A stretch of 13,855 nt of DNA from Deltaproteobacteria bacterium (GTDB lineage: Bacteria; Desulfobacterota; DSM-4660; Desulfatiglandales; HGW-15). Each line of letters begins with the position of its first letter. Position 1 is the first letter of the stretch. The notes under the pieces were generated by a model. It was not told the DNA's origin. It saw nothing but the letters and a program-made list of their open reading frames with translations, and made no database searches. Positions 6,136 through 13,855 of this stretch are shown piece after piece. The DNA is taken from positions 1 to 13,855 of the forward strand of contig JAFDIC010000178.1 of NCBI GenBank assembly GCA_019308525.1, in the 5' to 3' direction. The position numbers and the translations under genes were made by a program.

Positions 6136-9100
6136 TGAATTCAAGACCATAAATGACAGGTTTGGTCACGAGGTCGGAGACCGGGCGCTGGTATGGATAG
6201 CTGAGCAGGTGAAGGAAGTGGCGGGCGAGGGGTGCCTTTCGATTCGTTACGCTGGTGACGAGTTTATAATAATTCTGGTGGACTTCAATAAAGAAGCATC
6301 CATTGAAAGAGGGATGCTCCTTCACCAACGTGTCCGCGACAGGGCATTTGAGCCGGACGACAGGGACGATTCCATCCCCATAAGCCTTAGTATCGGGATT
6401 GCATCGGCGCCCGATGATGCGGTCACAGGCAAGGAACTGATACAGAAGGCAGACACGGCCCTGTACTCCGCAAAACAGAGGGGCAGAGACTGCGTGGTAC
6501 ATGCCAGCGAAGTGAAGGGCGAGGACGTGTTTGAGAAGGCAGCTGCCCAACAGTTGAGCGGAACCAACCTGGTGGGCAGAAACCAGCAAATTGCCCAAGT
6601 GGCCACGGCCCTCAAGGAGTTCAGCAAGAGGAGGAATCAATTCCTTATTATCCATGGCTCCAGCGGTATCGGGAAGAGCGAGTTCTTGGAGGCCGTGCGG
6701 CGCAACATCGCCAAGAAACAGGTACTCGAAGTCAAAGTGAGAGGCTCCAGGCAGGAGGACTTCAGGCCCTACTACTTGACTGTAAACCTGATCACCGAGC
6801 TCTTGAATAAAAAGAAGAAGAAAGGGCGCCAGGTATTGGAAGAACTCGGCCCGAAAGAAAAGGCGTACCTCTCTCTGGTTTTTCCCCAACTGGGCGTCGG
6901 GGAACAGCAACAGGAGGAAGAAGACGAAAGGGCCGTGAGGGAAGGTATTTTCAATACTCTGTTACAGTTCATAAGAAAGGTCGTCGGAAACCACTTGCTC
7001 TTTCTCTTCATTGATGATTTTCATTTAGGGGATGAGGCCACCATGCTCTTGCTCAGGAGCCTCATGCAGGCAAGGGAGATGCCTTTGTTCGTGTGCGCTA
7101 CCTCGTCGGAGTGGGACGAGATCAAGAAACGGGGGGATAGAACCCCCCTGGAGCGTTTTTGCGGGATCTACGGGAAAGAGCTGGATATCAAGATGATCCC
7201 CATGACCCCACTTGGCGAGAGGCACATAGCAAGCTACATCCAAAGGATATTTCCAAACCTCAAGCCCCCAAAATCCTTTGTCACCAGGTTGGCAAAGTCC
7301 AGCAACGGGAATCCCAATTTCATAAACGAAATATTGAGAAAGCTTATCACCGACCAAAAGATCATTCTCAGGGGTCATGAATGGGTGATCCAGCGGATAG
7401 AGGATGACTATTTCCCAGAATCCCTCGACGAGATTGTAACCAAGAGGATAAGGGCCTTGGATGAAGACAGCAGGAGGTTGCTGGAGCAAGTATCTGTAAT
7501 GGGCGAGGAAGTATCCCTGAGCATGCTCATGGGGAGTTCGGACATAATGGAATCCAAGGCCCTGGAGTTCATCGACAAGGCCTCGGCTCAAGGCATTCTG
7601 AAATCCGATTTCGAGATGAACGATGAAGTTATTCGGTTTCTAGGAAAACAGGTCCTGGACATAATCTATGGTTCAATAGACCAGAAGCGCAGGGAAGACC
7701 TCCACGAGCATATCGGCGAGTACCATGAGAGACTATACCAGGACAACATCCTCACGTCGGCCGCTTCCCTCGCTTATCACTTCAAGCGCAGCGCGAACAG
7801 GGAGAAGGCTGAAAACTATGAGAATTTGCTCCGCATGGACAGTGCAAGGCAGTTTGATCCGGACGAGGCATTCGAATACGGCGATGGTGAAGGGGATGTA
7901 CCAATAGAAGAAGGCCCCCCCATCGATCCAGGGGATGTGAGGCGCTTTGCACAGCTCATCCGGGATTTTCTGGTGGCGGTAAGAAATGCCAAGCTCTATC
8001 CCAAGGGGACCAGGTCGGTGATGAATGTCACCCGCCACCTGAAAGCCGCCATTGATGAAGTGCTCGAAAAATACAATCCCATATACATCAAGAACGTAGA
8101 AAACAGAATCCTGGTCAATGACAGGGAAATCGATGCGAAGGAAATAAAGATTGTCTCTGAGTCCTTTATCAGGATGCTGAAACAGCTCCAGTTGGCGGGA
8201 ATAGGCTTTAGAAAGGGGCTAAGGGAAAGTGAAGTGGAGAATCTGCTGGATGCCTTCGGAGAGAAAGAGCACAAAACCCATGATCCGAGCTACTGGGAGA
8301 ACTTCATGTCGGAAAAGGGCCTGGCCCGCGTGGTGCTCAGACAGGTCCGTTACTCGGTAAAAAAGGGGCACGAAAGGGGGCCCGCAGGGGATGAGATCCA
8401 TTTGGACAGCCCCTCTGAGGCGGAAACTACATGGAGCGAAGAAGAGATAGGCCTGGTAGTAGAAATTATCAGAAATCTGCTGGCCGCTTCCAGAAACATC
8501 AGATTATATCCCATAGAAAGCAAGATAATAAGGAGAATCCTCCATACCTTTCACAAGAACCTGCAAAAGTTTCTGACCACAAGGGGTGTACTGAACCTGT
8601 CCAGGACAGAAGAAGCCTTGCTGGTCAATGGAAAGCATGTCCCTTCCGTTGAATTCAGGAACGTCTCAACAAATCTGGTCAAGTATTTGGAGGTAATAGG
8701 CCTCAACAGCCTGTCCTTTCTCAAGGGTATGGGCATGAAAGAGCTTGAAACATACGTAAACGCCCTAGGTGACCTGCCGTCGGAAACAGACGGCGAGTTC
8801 TGGCAGAGGCTGGCAAAGGACCTTGATCTACGCAGGATACTGTTTGATCGGCAGATCTATGAAATTGACATAGACGATGCAATCGGTACCATGGAAGATG
8901 AATCTTCCTTGACCGAAGAGCAACTCGGTGAAGAAGAAACTCTTGATGAGCTTCTCGATACTTACGCTGAAAAGGTCAAGGAAATGCTCCTGGGTATGGA
9001 TGATCAGGGCATAAGAGATGCAAATGAGGAACTGTTTCAGGGTTTTGAGAAAAGGGAGCCGGAGACGCGGAAAAGAATTATCCATGTCTGTAGGGCGCTC

Positions 9101-10189
9101 TTTGACGACCTGGAGCCCTCCTTGCAGAGCGATTTTTCCAATTATCTTCTGGGAGTGGTGCTACCTGCATTTTCCAGGGAAAGTGAGCCCGGCGTACTCA
9201 GCGAACTGGTCTCCTTGCTCAATGACATGGTGACGGTCTTTATACAGTTTATCCAATACGGCCAGGCGTCAAGGGTCTTGACTTATATGGAGCGACGCAG
9301 GAAGGAATTTGAAGAGGAGAAAGCCCCAGGTTCAAAAACCATCGAGAAGGCATTGCAAATGAGGATAGACGGCCCTTCGCAGAAAATGCTTATGGAGGAC
9401 CTTACATCCGGAGATCCCGTTCGAATGATGAATGCCACCAGGTTGCTGGCAGGCATGGGATGCGTTGCCATTCCCCTTCTTGTAGAGATCATAAAGGGCA
9501 CGGATGACCTCAGGGCGAGGAAGATTGCGGCCTCCCTCATTCGCAAAGCAGGCGAAGAAGCTCAAGAGCATCTAAGGAAGGAGCTTGACATAGAAACGGA
9601 TCCAGATGGGCGAACAAGGATCTTGGACATCATCGACACGGTAACCCTGGACGTAAAACAGGAGCTCAGCCTGGCCCTGGGCGACAAGAACCCCCAGGTC
9701 CGAAAGGCCGCCTTCCGCCTTGCCGAACGGCTGAACGACCGACAGACCATTGAGCTTCTCCTTGAGCTGGCCAAGAGTCAGAAGGGGAAAATGGCCGTTA
9801 CTGCAATCAGGTGTCTGGGAAGAATAGGCCCGCCTCCTGACATAGAAGAGGAAATCATATCCATACTAAAAGCCGCCAAGAGTGATGATATCATAATCGC
9901 CTGCTGCAAGGTACTCGGGCAGAAAGGAAGTCCAGCGGCGATCCAGGCCTTGGAGAAGATCCTCGTGCCGAGAGGTTTCCTTATGTTCAAGAAGAAGAGG
10001 AGTCCCGAGGTCAGATCTGCGGCCGCTTCAGCCCTCAGCAGGATCCCTGATCCCGCGGTGAATCAGACCTTCTCGGCCTTCCTGAACGACAGCGACCCCA
10101 GGATCCGGATGATGGCCAAGACGTTGCTCGGGACCGATAGCGGCTCTCAGGGCGAAGCAGGCCCCGAAGATGTGCCCATGAGTGCCTGA
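6119..10189 (+). CDS. GGDEF-ATPase-tandem domain-HEAT repeat signalling protein (N-terminus out of frame)
   Basis: An open frame of 1356 codons. Residues 1-128 are a GGDEF domain lacking its start, with MMIDVDEFK (1-9) and active-type AGDEF (45-49); no RxxD inhibitory site is visible, so c-di-GMP synthesis is expected only if the N-terminus is restored. Residues 150-570 resemble a STAND/AAA_16 ATPase, with Walker A GSSGIGKS (180-187) and Walker B LFLFIDD (294-300). Residues 607-747 and 777-917 are two copies of one unrecognised domain. About 1090-1342 are HEAT repeats, probably for protein binding. No membrane segment or receiver domain is seen. The ATG at 6119 has no ribosome site, and the natural start is surely 5995. 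The remaining 4 kb is open, so the lesion is recent or artefactual. The 3' end overlaps mtaB by 43 bases. Confidence 0.85.
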   Translation: MMIDVDEFKTINDRFGHEVGDRALVWIAEQVKEVAGEGCLSIRYAGDEFIIILVDFNKEASIERGMLLHQRVRDRAFEPDDRDDSIPISLSIGIASAPDDAVTGKELIQKADTALYSAKQRGRDCVVHASEVKGEDVFEKAAAQQLSGTNLVGRNQQIAQVATALKEFSKRRNQFLIIHGSSGIGKSEFLEAVRRNIAKKQVLEVKVRGSRQEDFRPYYLTVNLITELLNKKKKKGRQVLEELGPKEKAYLSLVFPQLGVGEQQQEEEDERAVREGIFNTLLQFIRKVVGNHLLFLFIDDFHLGDEATMLLLRSLMQAREMPLFVCATSSEWDEIKKRGDRTPLERFCGIYGKELDIKMIPMTPLGERHIASYIQRIFPNLKPPKSFVTRLAKSSNGNPNFINEILRKLITDQKIILRGHEWVIQRIEDDYFPESLDEIVTKRIRALDEDSRRLLEQVSVMGEEVSLSMLMGSSDIMESKALEFIDKASAQGILKSDFEMNDEVIRFLGKQVLDIIYGSIDQKRREDLHEHIGEYHERLYQDNILTSAASLAYHFKRSANREKAENYENLLRMDSARQFDPDEAFEYGDGEGDVPIEEGPPIDPGDVRRFAQLIRDFLVAVRNAKLYPKGTRSVMNVTRHLKAAIDEVLEKYNPIYIKNVENRILVNDREIDAKEIKIVSESFIRMLKQLQLAGIGFRKGLRESEVENLLDAFGEKEHKTHDPSYWENFMSEKGLARVVLRQVRYSVKKGHERGPAGDEIHLDSPSEAETTWSEEEIGLVVEIIRNLLAASRNIRLYPIESKIIRRILHTFHKNLQKFLTTRGVLNLSRTEEALLVNGKHVPSVEFRNVSTNLVKYLEVIGLNSLSFLKGMGMKELETYVNALGDLPSETDGEFWQRLAKDLDLRRILFDRQIYEIDIDDAIGTMEDESSLTEEQLGEEETLDELLDTYAEKVKEMLLGMDDQGIRDANEELFQGFEKREPETRKRIIHVCRALFDDLEPSLQSDFSNYLLGVVLPAFSRESEPGVLSELVSLLNDMVTVFIQFIQYGQASRVLTYMERRRKEFEEEKAPGSKTIEKALQMRIDGPSQKMLMEDLTSGDPVRMMNATRLLAGMGCVAIPLLVEIIKGTDDLRARKIAASLIRKAGEEAQEHLRKELDIETDPDGRTRILDIIDTVTLDVKQELSLALGDKNPQVRKAAFRLAERLNDRQTIELLLELAKSQKGKMAVTAIRCLGRIGPPPDIEEEIISILKAAKSDDIIIACCKVLGQKGSPAAIQALEKILVPRGFLMFKKKRSPEVRSAAASALSRIPDPAVNQTFSAFLNDSDPRIRMMAKTLLGTDSGSQGEAGPEDVPMSA
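7937..8869 (+). repeat. Tandem duplicated domain inside the signalling protein
   Basis: Residues 607-747 (7937-8359) and 777-917 (8447-8869) align almost without gaps at an offset of 170. Shared anchors are RN-x-x-LYP (622-628 and 792-798), I/L-LVN (664-667 and 834-837), F-x-KG (697-700 and 867-870), a Trp (726 and 895) and RQ (741-742 and 911-912). The copies are joined by an acidic, charged linker. The duplication is visible only at protein level, so it is old. I cannot name the domain. Confidence 0.75.
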
Positions 10190-11475
10190 TCCACCATCCT
10201 TTCAATCCTTAGGAGAACGAACTTGTTGTCCAAGGGCTTTTCAGAGGGGAATAGCACGGGCAGGTAGTTGTCACTCAAACCTCTTGCCATGCCTCTCTGA
10301 CCCTGGTTCCAGCCCTCTGAAAGGATGACGAAGTCTTTCCCGATACATGAGCGGTAAAAGGCCTGGCGTTTGGCAAGGCCCAGTCTTCTTATTTGCTCGG
10401 TCCTCTTCCTGAGCAAAGCCTGGTCGACACGCCCCTTAAAGCCAGCGGCCTCCGTTCCTTCCCTGGGAGAGAAAGGAAATACATGAAGATAGGAGACGGG
10501 CAAGTCCTCTATTACGGCAAGGGTGTTTAGGTGGGCCCTTTCGTCTTCACCCGGGAAACCCGCCATAACGTCCACACCGACAGCGGACAGGGGTACCTCG
10601 GCCTTGATACGGTCAATCAGGCCCATGAATTCTTCAACGAGGTACGGCCTTTTCATTCTTTCCAGGATCCTGTTGTCCCCGCTCTGGAGGGGTACATGGA
10701 AATGCCTGCAAAGCCATTTTTCGGAAGCGACCAAATCTATTAGCTCATCTCCTATCTCATTGGGTTCAATAGAGCTGAGCCTCACCCTGAAGGCCGGCCG
10801 TGTCTTGCCTATTTCTCTGAGTAGTGCCGGCAGGGTGGCATGATCTCCAAGGTCAGCACCGTACTTGCCTAAATGGATGCCGGTGAGGACGATCTCCTTG
10901 AAGCCATGTCGAGACATCTCCTCGAGCATCGCAAGGACAAGGGAAGGCTTCAAGCTCCTCAAGGGACCCCTTGCAAGGGGAACAATACAGTAGCTACAGG
11001 AGGCATGGCAACCGTCCTGAATTTTCAAAAATGCCCTGGTCCGATTCAGGAATCCTTTTACAGGGAGGCATTCCAGCTCAGAATGGTCTGAAAAAGCCTC
11101 AACCAGCTTAACTGTACCGTTGGCACGCTTCCAGCCCGCCAGTATTTCCGGGAGTCTTGCCTTGACGGTGTTGCCCGCTATCAGATCCAGCCCCGGGATA
11201 CCGGCCAGTTCCCCTGGATAGACCTGGGCATAGCATCCTACAGCAGCGGTCATCCCGGTGGGATTTTCCCTGATGGCACCCCGTATGGCCTGCCTGGATT
11301 GTTGAGAGGCCTTTTGAGTTACAATACAGGTGTTGACGATGGTAATATCGGCCTTTTCTTTCCTGGGTGCCTCCCTGAGCCCTAGGTCGAGCAGGGCCGA
11401 GCCAAGTGCAGCGGATTCAAACTGGTTTACCTTGCATCCCAGGGTAATAATCTTAAATGTTCCTTCCATGGTCAT
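10147..11475 (-). CDS. mtaB: tRNA t6A37 methylthiotransferase MtaB
   Basis: A 442-residue radical-SAM methylthiotransferase. The N-terminal TLGCKVNQFE (11-20) is the MtaB/YqeV signature. C14, C50 and C81 are placed to hold the auxiliary iron-sulfur cluster, and C156, C160 and C163 in the CxxxCxxC motif hold the radical-SAM cluster. The C-terminal 60 residues fit a TRAM-like RNA-binding domain. The family converts t6A37 to ms2t6A37 in tRNAs reading ANN codons, which affects decoding accuracy. The start lies 16 bases after the aminotransferase stop with no clear ribosome site, suggesting translational coupling; an alternative ATG lies two codons in (11469). The stop overlaps the convergent signalling gene by 43 bases. 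MiaB and RimO are less likely given the N-terminal signature. Confidence 0.93.
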   Translation of the reverse strand: MTMEGTFKIITLGCKVNQFESAALGSALLDLGLREAPRKEKADITIVNTCIVTQKASQQSRQAIRGAIRENPTGMTAAVGCYAQVYPGELAGIPGLDLIAGNTVKARLPEILAGWKRANGTVKLVEAFSDHSELECLPVKGFLNRTRAFLKIQDGCHASCSYCIVPLARGPLRSLKPSLVLAMLEEMSRHGFKEIVLTGIHLGKYGADLGDHATLPALLREIGKTRPAFRVRLSSIEPNEIGDELIDLVASEKWLCRHFHVPLQSGDNRILERMKRPYLVEEFMGLIDRIKAEVPLSAVGVDVMAGFPGEDERAHLNTLAVIEDLPVSYLHVFPFSPREGTEAAGFKGRVDQALLRKRTEQIRRLGLAKRQAFYRSCIGKDFVILSEGWNQGQRGMARGLSDNYLPVLFPSEKPLDNKFVLLRIERMVDQALMGTSSGPASP

Positions 11476-11491
11476 TAGGTCGCGGTACAGG

Positions 11492-12673
11492 CTATCCGAA
11501 CTTTTTCATAACCCTTTCAAAGCCGGGAAGAGCCCTTTCAATTGTCCTGTCCGAGACACAATAGGCGATCCGGATATGCCCGGGGCCAAAAAAGCCGCTC
11601 CCCGGAACAGTGAGGATGTTTTCCTCCTGAAGGGCCGATACAAATGCAACATCATCTTCAATAGGGGTCCTTGGGAAGAGGTAAAAGGCCCCACCAGGCT
11701 TGACAAAATCATAACCGAAGGAGGCAAGCCCTTCGCAGAGAAGGTCCCTTTTTTTCTTGTAAAGGGCGATATCAACACTCTCCCTCAACAGGCGGGATAC
11801 CGCCCTCTGCATGAGTGCGGGGGCGTTGACATAGCCAAGGATGCGATTGCTGAGGACCAGACCCGCTATGATCATTTCCCTGTCAGAGATGGCGGGGTTG
11901 CAAGCCACGTATCCGATCCTTTCCCCGGGCAAGGAAAGATCCTTGGAAAAGGATGTGACCAGAAAGCTCTCATTGTACACGTCAAGAATGCTGGGGACCT
12001 CAATGCCGTCGTAGACGATTTTTCTGTAAGGCTCATCTGAGATAAGGTATATGGGCCTCCCGAGTTTCGCGCTGTGATCCCCCAGGCATGCGGCCAGCCC
12101 TTCCAGTTCCTCACGCCTGTACACGGTCCCCGTAGGGTTGTGTGGGGAGTTGATCAACAGGGCCTTCGTCCTCGGGTTGATGACGTCCGCAATCGCATCC
12201 AGATCAAGAGAGAAGTCAGGCCTGCTCCTCACTACCCTGGGCACTCCCTGATGATTATCCAGGTAAAAGTTGTATTCGACGAAGTAGGGCTTTGGTATTA
12301 TCACCTCATCTCCTGGGTCGAGGATCGTCTTGAGTACCACGTTCAAGCCCCCTCCTGCACCCACGCTCATCACCACATCGTCCGCAGAAAAGGTCTGCTT
12401 GTTGTTTTCCCCGAGATAATCTGCGACCGCCTGCCTTGCGCTCAGCAGCCCTGCGTTGGGCATGTAAGCGTGCTGCCCCGGACTCTGCTCCTCCACAAGG
12501 TCTTTAAGCACTTCCTTAAATTTTTCCGGTGGTTCAAGGTTGGGATTACCGAGGCTGAAGTCAAACACGTTTTCAGCGCCGAACTTGGCCTTCCTGACAT
12601 TTCCTTCCTCAAACATCTTCCTTATCCAGGAGGATTTCTCGATTGAGGACTTGATCTTTTCAGAGATGGTCAT
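11492..12673 (-). CDS. PLP-dependent class I/II aminotransferase (aspartate aminotransferase-like)
   Basis: A 393-residue fold-type I aminotransferase. SPHNPTG (176-182) holds the Asn that contacts PLP, SDEPY (212-216) holds the Asp and Tyr of the cofactor site, and SFSKDLSLPGERIGY (241-255) holds K244, the Schiff-base lysine, plus the phosphate-contacting Arg. Near the C-terminus GHIRIAYC carries the Arg expected to bind the substrate carboxylate. It transfers an amino group between an amino acid and a 2-oxo acid in the cytoplasm. Aspartate is the usual substrate of this group, but alanine or aromatic substrates cannot be excluded. The start at 12673 is preceded by GGAGG at seven bases. A 71-codon upstream extension of the frame is rejected. 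It is the first gene of an operon with mtaB. Confidence 0.93.
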   Translation of the reverse strand: MTISEKIKSSIEKSSWIRKMFEEGNVRKAKFGAENVFDFSLGNPNLEPPEKFKEVLKDLVEEQSPGQHAYMPNAGLLSARQAVADYLGENNKQTFSADDVVMSVGAGGGLNVVLKTILDPGDEVIIPKPYFVEYNFYLDNHQGVPRVVRSRPDFSLDLDAIADVINPRTKALLINSPHNPTGTVYRREELEGLAACLGDHSAKLGRPIYLISDEPYRKIVYDGIEVPSILDVYNESFLVTSFSKDLSLPGERIGYVACNPAISDREMIIAGLVLSNRILGYVNAPALMQRAVSRLLRESVDIALYKKKRDLLCEGLASFGYDFVKPGGAFYLFPRTPIEDDVAFVSALQEENILTVPGSGFFGPGHIRIAYCVSDRTIERALPGFERVMKKFG

Positions 12674-12700
12674 TTGAGTTCCTCCAATGAAATAATGGTG

Positions 12701-12729
12701 AAAATAATATGTTTTTGCTATTTTGTAAA
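12701..12729 (-). promoter_or_regulatory. Possible promoter of the aminotransferase-mtaB operon
   Basis: On the minus strand TTTACA (plus 12724-12729) and TATTTT (12701-12706) are separated by 17 bases in an AT-rich segment. Initiation near 12694 would give a leader of about 21 bases that still includes the GGAGG ribosome site (12681-12685). The -10 box is weak, so this is tentative. Confidence 0.4.
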
Positions 12730-13017
12730 GGCAATCAACTGGCCAGCGACCATCCATCATTTTGGACCAGGGGTTGGGCGTCAGCCCGGTAACTTGGGCC
12801 AGTTTTCGCCTGAGGGGAGATAAGGCAAAGGAATTTATTGCTTTCCATCTTGTGGAAGTTGCGATAACATAAAAATTCCTAGGCACTGCTATCTATTCAC
12901 CATGAACGTGCCCCATTATGTAGACGCGGGTCTACGATTCGAGAGGGCGTAGGCATCCTGGAACTGCGTACAAGAGATGCGGTCATTTAGAGCCGTGAGA
13001 TTTGGGCGCCCCAGCAT
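12730..13017. other. Divergent intergenic region between the aminotransferase and phosphofructokinase
   Basis: This segment of the 401-base divergent gap has no convincing gene on either strand. It holds two small perfect inverted repeats: TTCCA/TGGAA with a 5-base loop (12843-12857), and GTAGAC/GTCTAC with a 4-base loop (12920-12935). Neither is followed by a T-run. They could be operators or chance hairpins. I see nothing else. Confidence 0.5.
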
Positions 13018-13045
13018 TTGACATGCTATGGTAGAAGAAAATATT
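13018..13045 (+). promoter_or_regulatory. Possible promoter of the phosphofructokinase gene
   Basis: A perfect TTGACA (13018-13023) is followed after 16 bases by AATATT (13040-13045), 4 of 6 to the -10 consensus. Initiation near 13052 would leave a short leader carrying the GGGAGGAG ribosome site (13057-13064). The -35 box is convincing and the -10 box is moderate. Confidence 0.45.
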
Positions 13046-13074
13046 TGAATCCCCACGGGAGGAGCGTGAAGGAA

Positions 13075-13855
13075 ATGGGTGGTAAGAAGACATGCACTGT
13101 AGCGGTCCTTACGGGCGGAGGAGACGTCCCGGGCCTTAACCCGTGCATAAAGACCCTGGTGAACCGGGGCCACAGTGAGGGTCTGAGAATAATAGGCATC
13201 AGGAGGGGCTGGGCAGGGCTGTTGGAGTTCAATCCCAATGACCCGGAGTCATGCCCCATTTGTTTCCAGGAACTGACACCGGCAGAGGTGAGGACCATCG
13301 ATCGGTTTGGCGGCACATACCTGCATACTTCCAGGACCAACCCCAGCGCGGTAAAGAGGAAGTCCGCCCCCACCTTCCTGAAACGCAGGTACAAGAAGGG
13401 AGAGGAGGTGAAGGACTTTACCTCCCACGTGTTGAAGGTCCTGGAGTATCTGAAGGTGGATGCCATTATCCCCATAGGGGGAGATGATACCTTGAGTTTT
13501 GCAGACAGGCTCAGCAGGGAAGGGTTCCCGGTGATCGCCATCCCAAAAACCATGGACAACGACGTCTTTGGGACCGACTATTGTATTGGTTTTTCAACGG
13601 CCGTTACCCGCAGTGTGGGTTTCATACACGCCCTAAGGACCACGGCGGGATCGCATGAAAGAATAGCGATCATCGAACTGTTTGGCAGATACTGCGGCGA
13701 GACATCCCTGATATCTGCCTACCTTGCCGGAGTGGATCGGGCCATAATATCGGAGGTGCCCTTTGACCCGAAGAAGCTGGCAGGCCTGGTGATGAAGGAC
13801 AAGAGGGAGAATCCGCAGAATTACGCCATGATAACGATTTCTGAAGGGGCGCGGA
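13075..13855 (+). CDS. pfp: Pyrophosphate-type 6-phosphofructokinase, 3' end outside window
   Basis: The first 260 residues of a phosphofructokinase; the frame is open to the window edge. [10 protein letters not shown] (13-22) is the N-terminal nucleotide/phosphate loop. GGDDT (135-139) carries Asp where ATP enzymes have Gly (GGDGS), and PKTMDND (157-163) carries Lys where ATP enzymes have Gly (PGTIDND). These two residues are the recognised markers of PPi-dependent enzymes. D161 is the expected catalytic base, and [16 protein letters not shown] (193-208) is the fructose 6-phosphate region. It is expected to interconvert fructose 6-phosphate and fructose 1,6-bisphosphate reversibly with PPi/Pi in glycolysis and gluconeogenesis. 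GGGAGGAG precedes the start; an in-frame GTG at 13066 is an alternative. Specificity is inferred from residues only. Confidence 0.9.
   Translation, partial: MGGKKTCTVAVLTGGGDVPGLNPCIKTLVNRGHSEGLRIIGIRRGWAGLLEFNPNDPESCPICFQELTPAEVRTIDRFGGTYLHTSRTNPSAVKRKSAPTFLKRRYKKGEEVKDFTSHVLKVLEYLKVDAIIPIGGDDTLSFADRLSREGFPVIAIPKTMDNDVFGTDYCIGFSTAVTRSVGFIHALRTTAGSHERIAIIELFGRYCGETSLISAYLAGVDRAIISEVPFDPKKLAGLVMKDKRENPQNYAMITISEGAR

Noticed and set aside
6053..6910. A 285-codon open frame antisense to the GGDEF-ATPase region.
   Set aside because: It is opposite a strongly supported domain-coding frame, has no recognisable motif and no ribosome site that I can defend. It is a shadow of the real gene.
12674..12886. 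A 71-codon N-terminal extension of the aminotransferase frame.
   Set aside because: It covers the predicted promoter and ribosome site, has no family similarity, and the ATG at 12673 has GGAGG at ideal spacing.

Overview
The window is a compact stretch of bacterial chromosome with moderate GC by eye. It carries housekeeping and signalling genes on both strands, one tRNA, and no insertion sequence, phage gene or CRISPR array that I can see. The gene content suggests an anaerobic Desulfobacterota (deltaproteobacterial) genome or a close relative: a DUF1786 ASKHA-like protein, a pyrophosphate-type phosphofructokinase, an MtaB methylthiotransferase, and a very large GGDEF-ATPase-HEAT signalling protein. 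This taxonomic reading is inference from family content, not from a marker gene.

Left part (1-2600). On the minus strand lie a 76-residue zinc-ribbon protein, a DUF1786 protein, tRNA-Thr(CGT) with its own promoter, and a PaaI-type hotdog thioesterase. Divergent from the thioesterase is a MarR-family regulator. The regulator's strong promoter has its -10 box inside a perfect 8+3+8 palindrome, and the predicted transcription start falls on the ATG itself, so the gene looks leaderless and self-repressed.

Middle (3084-5676). On the plus strand, a doubtful small ORF is followed by nicotinate phosphoribosyltransferase (pncB). Next, 62 bases on, is a divergent Tpt1/KptA RNA 2'-phosphotransferase homologue. 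It keeps the fold signature but lacks the Arg-His pair of the catalytic tetrad and ends in a very basic tail. An NAD-salvage enzyme beside a member of an NAD-consuming family may be a functional pair.

Right-middle (5677-10189). A near-consensus promoter and a roughly 165-base leader with a foldable three-stem core precede a giant signalling gene. Its protein has a GGDEF domain, a STAND/AAA_16-like ATPase, two tandem copies of a roughly 140-residue domain I do not recognise, and C-terminal HEAT repeats. The start of the GGDEF domain (5995-6135) lies in a different frame from the other 4 kb. About 13 residues are also missing at the junction, so the gene is broken or misassembled there.

Right end (10147-13855). 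mtaB and a class I/II aminotransferase form a minus-strand operon. The end of mtaB overlaps the end of the giant gene by 43 bases, tail to tail. Across a 401-base divergent intergenic region, a PPi-type phosphofructokinase starts on the plus strand and runs off the window.
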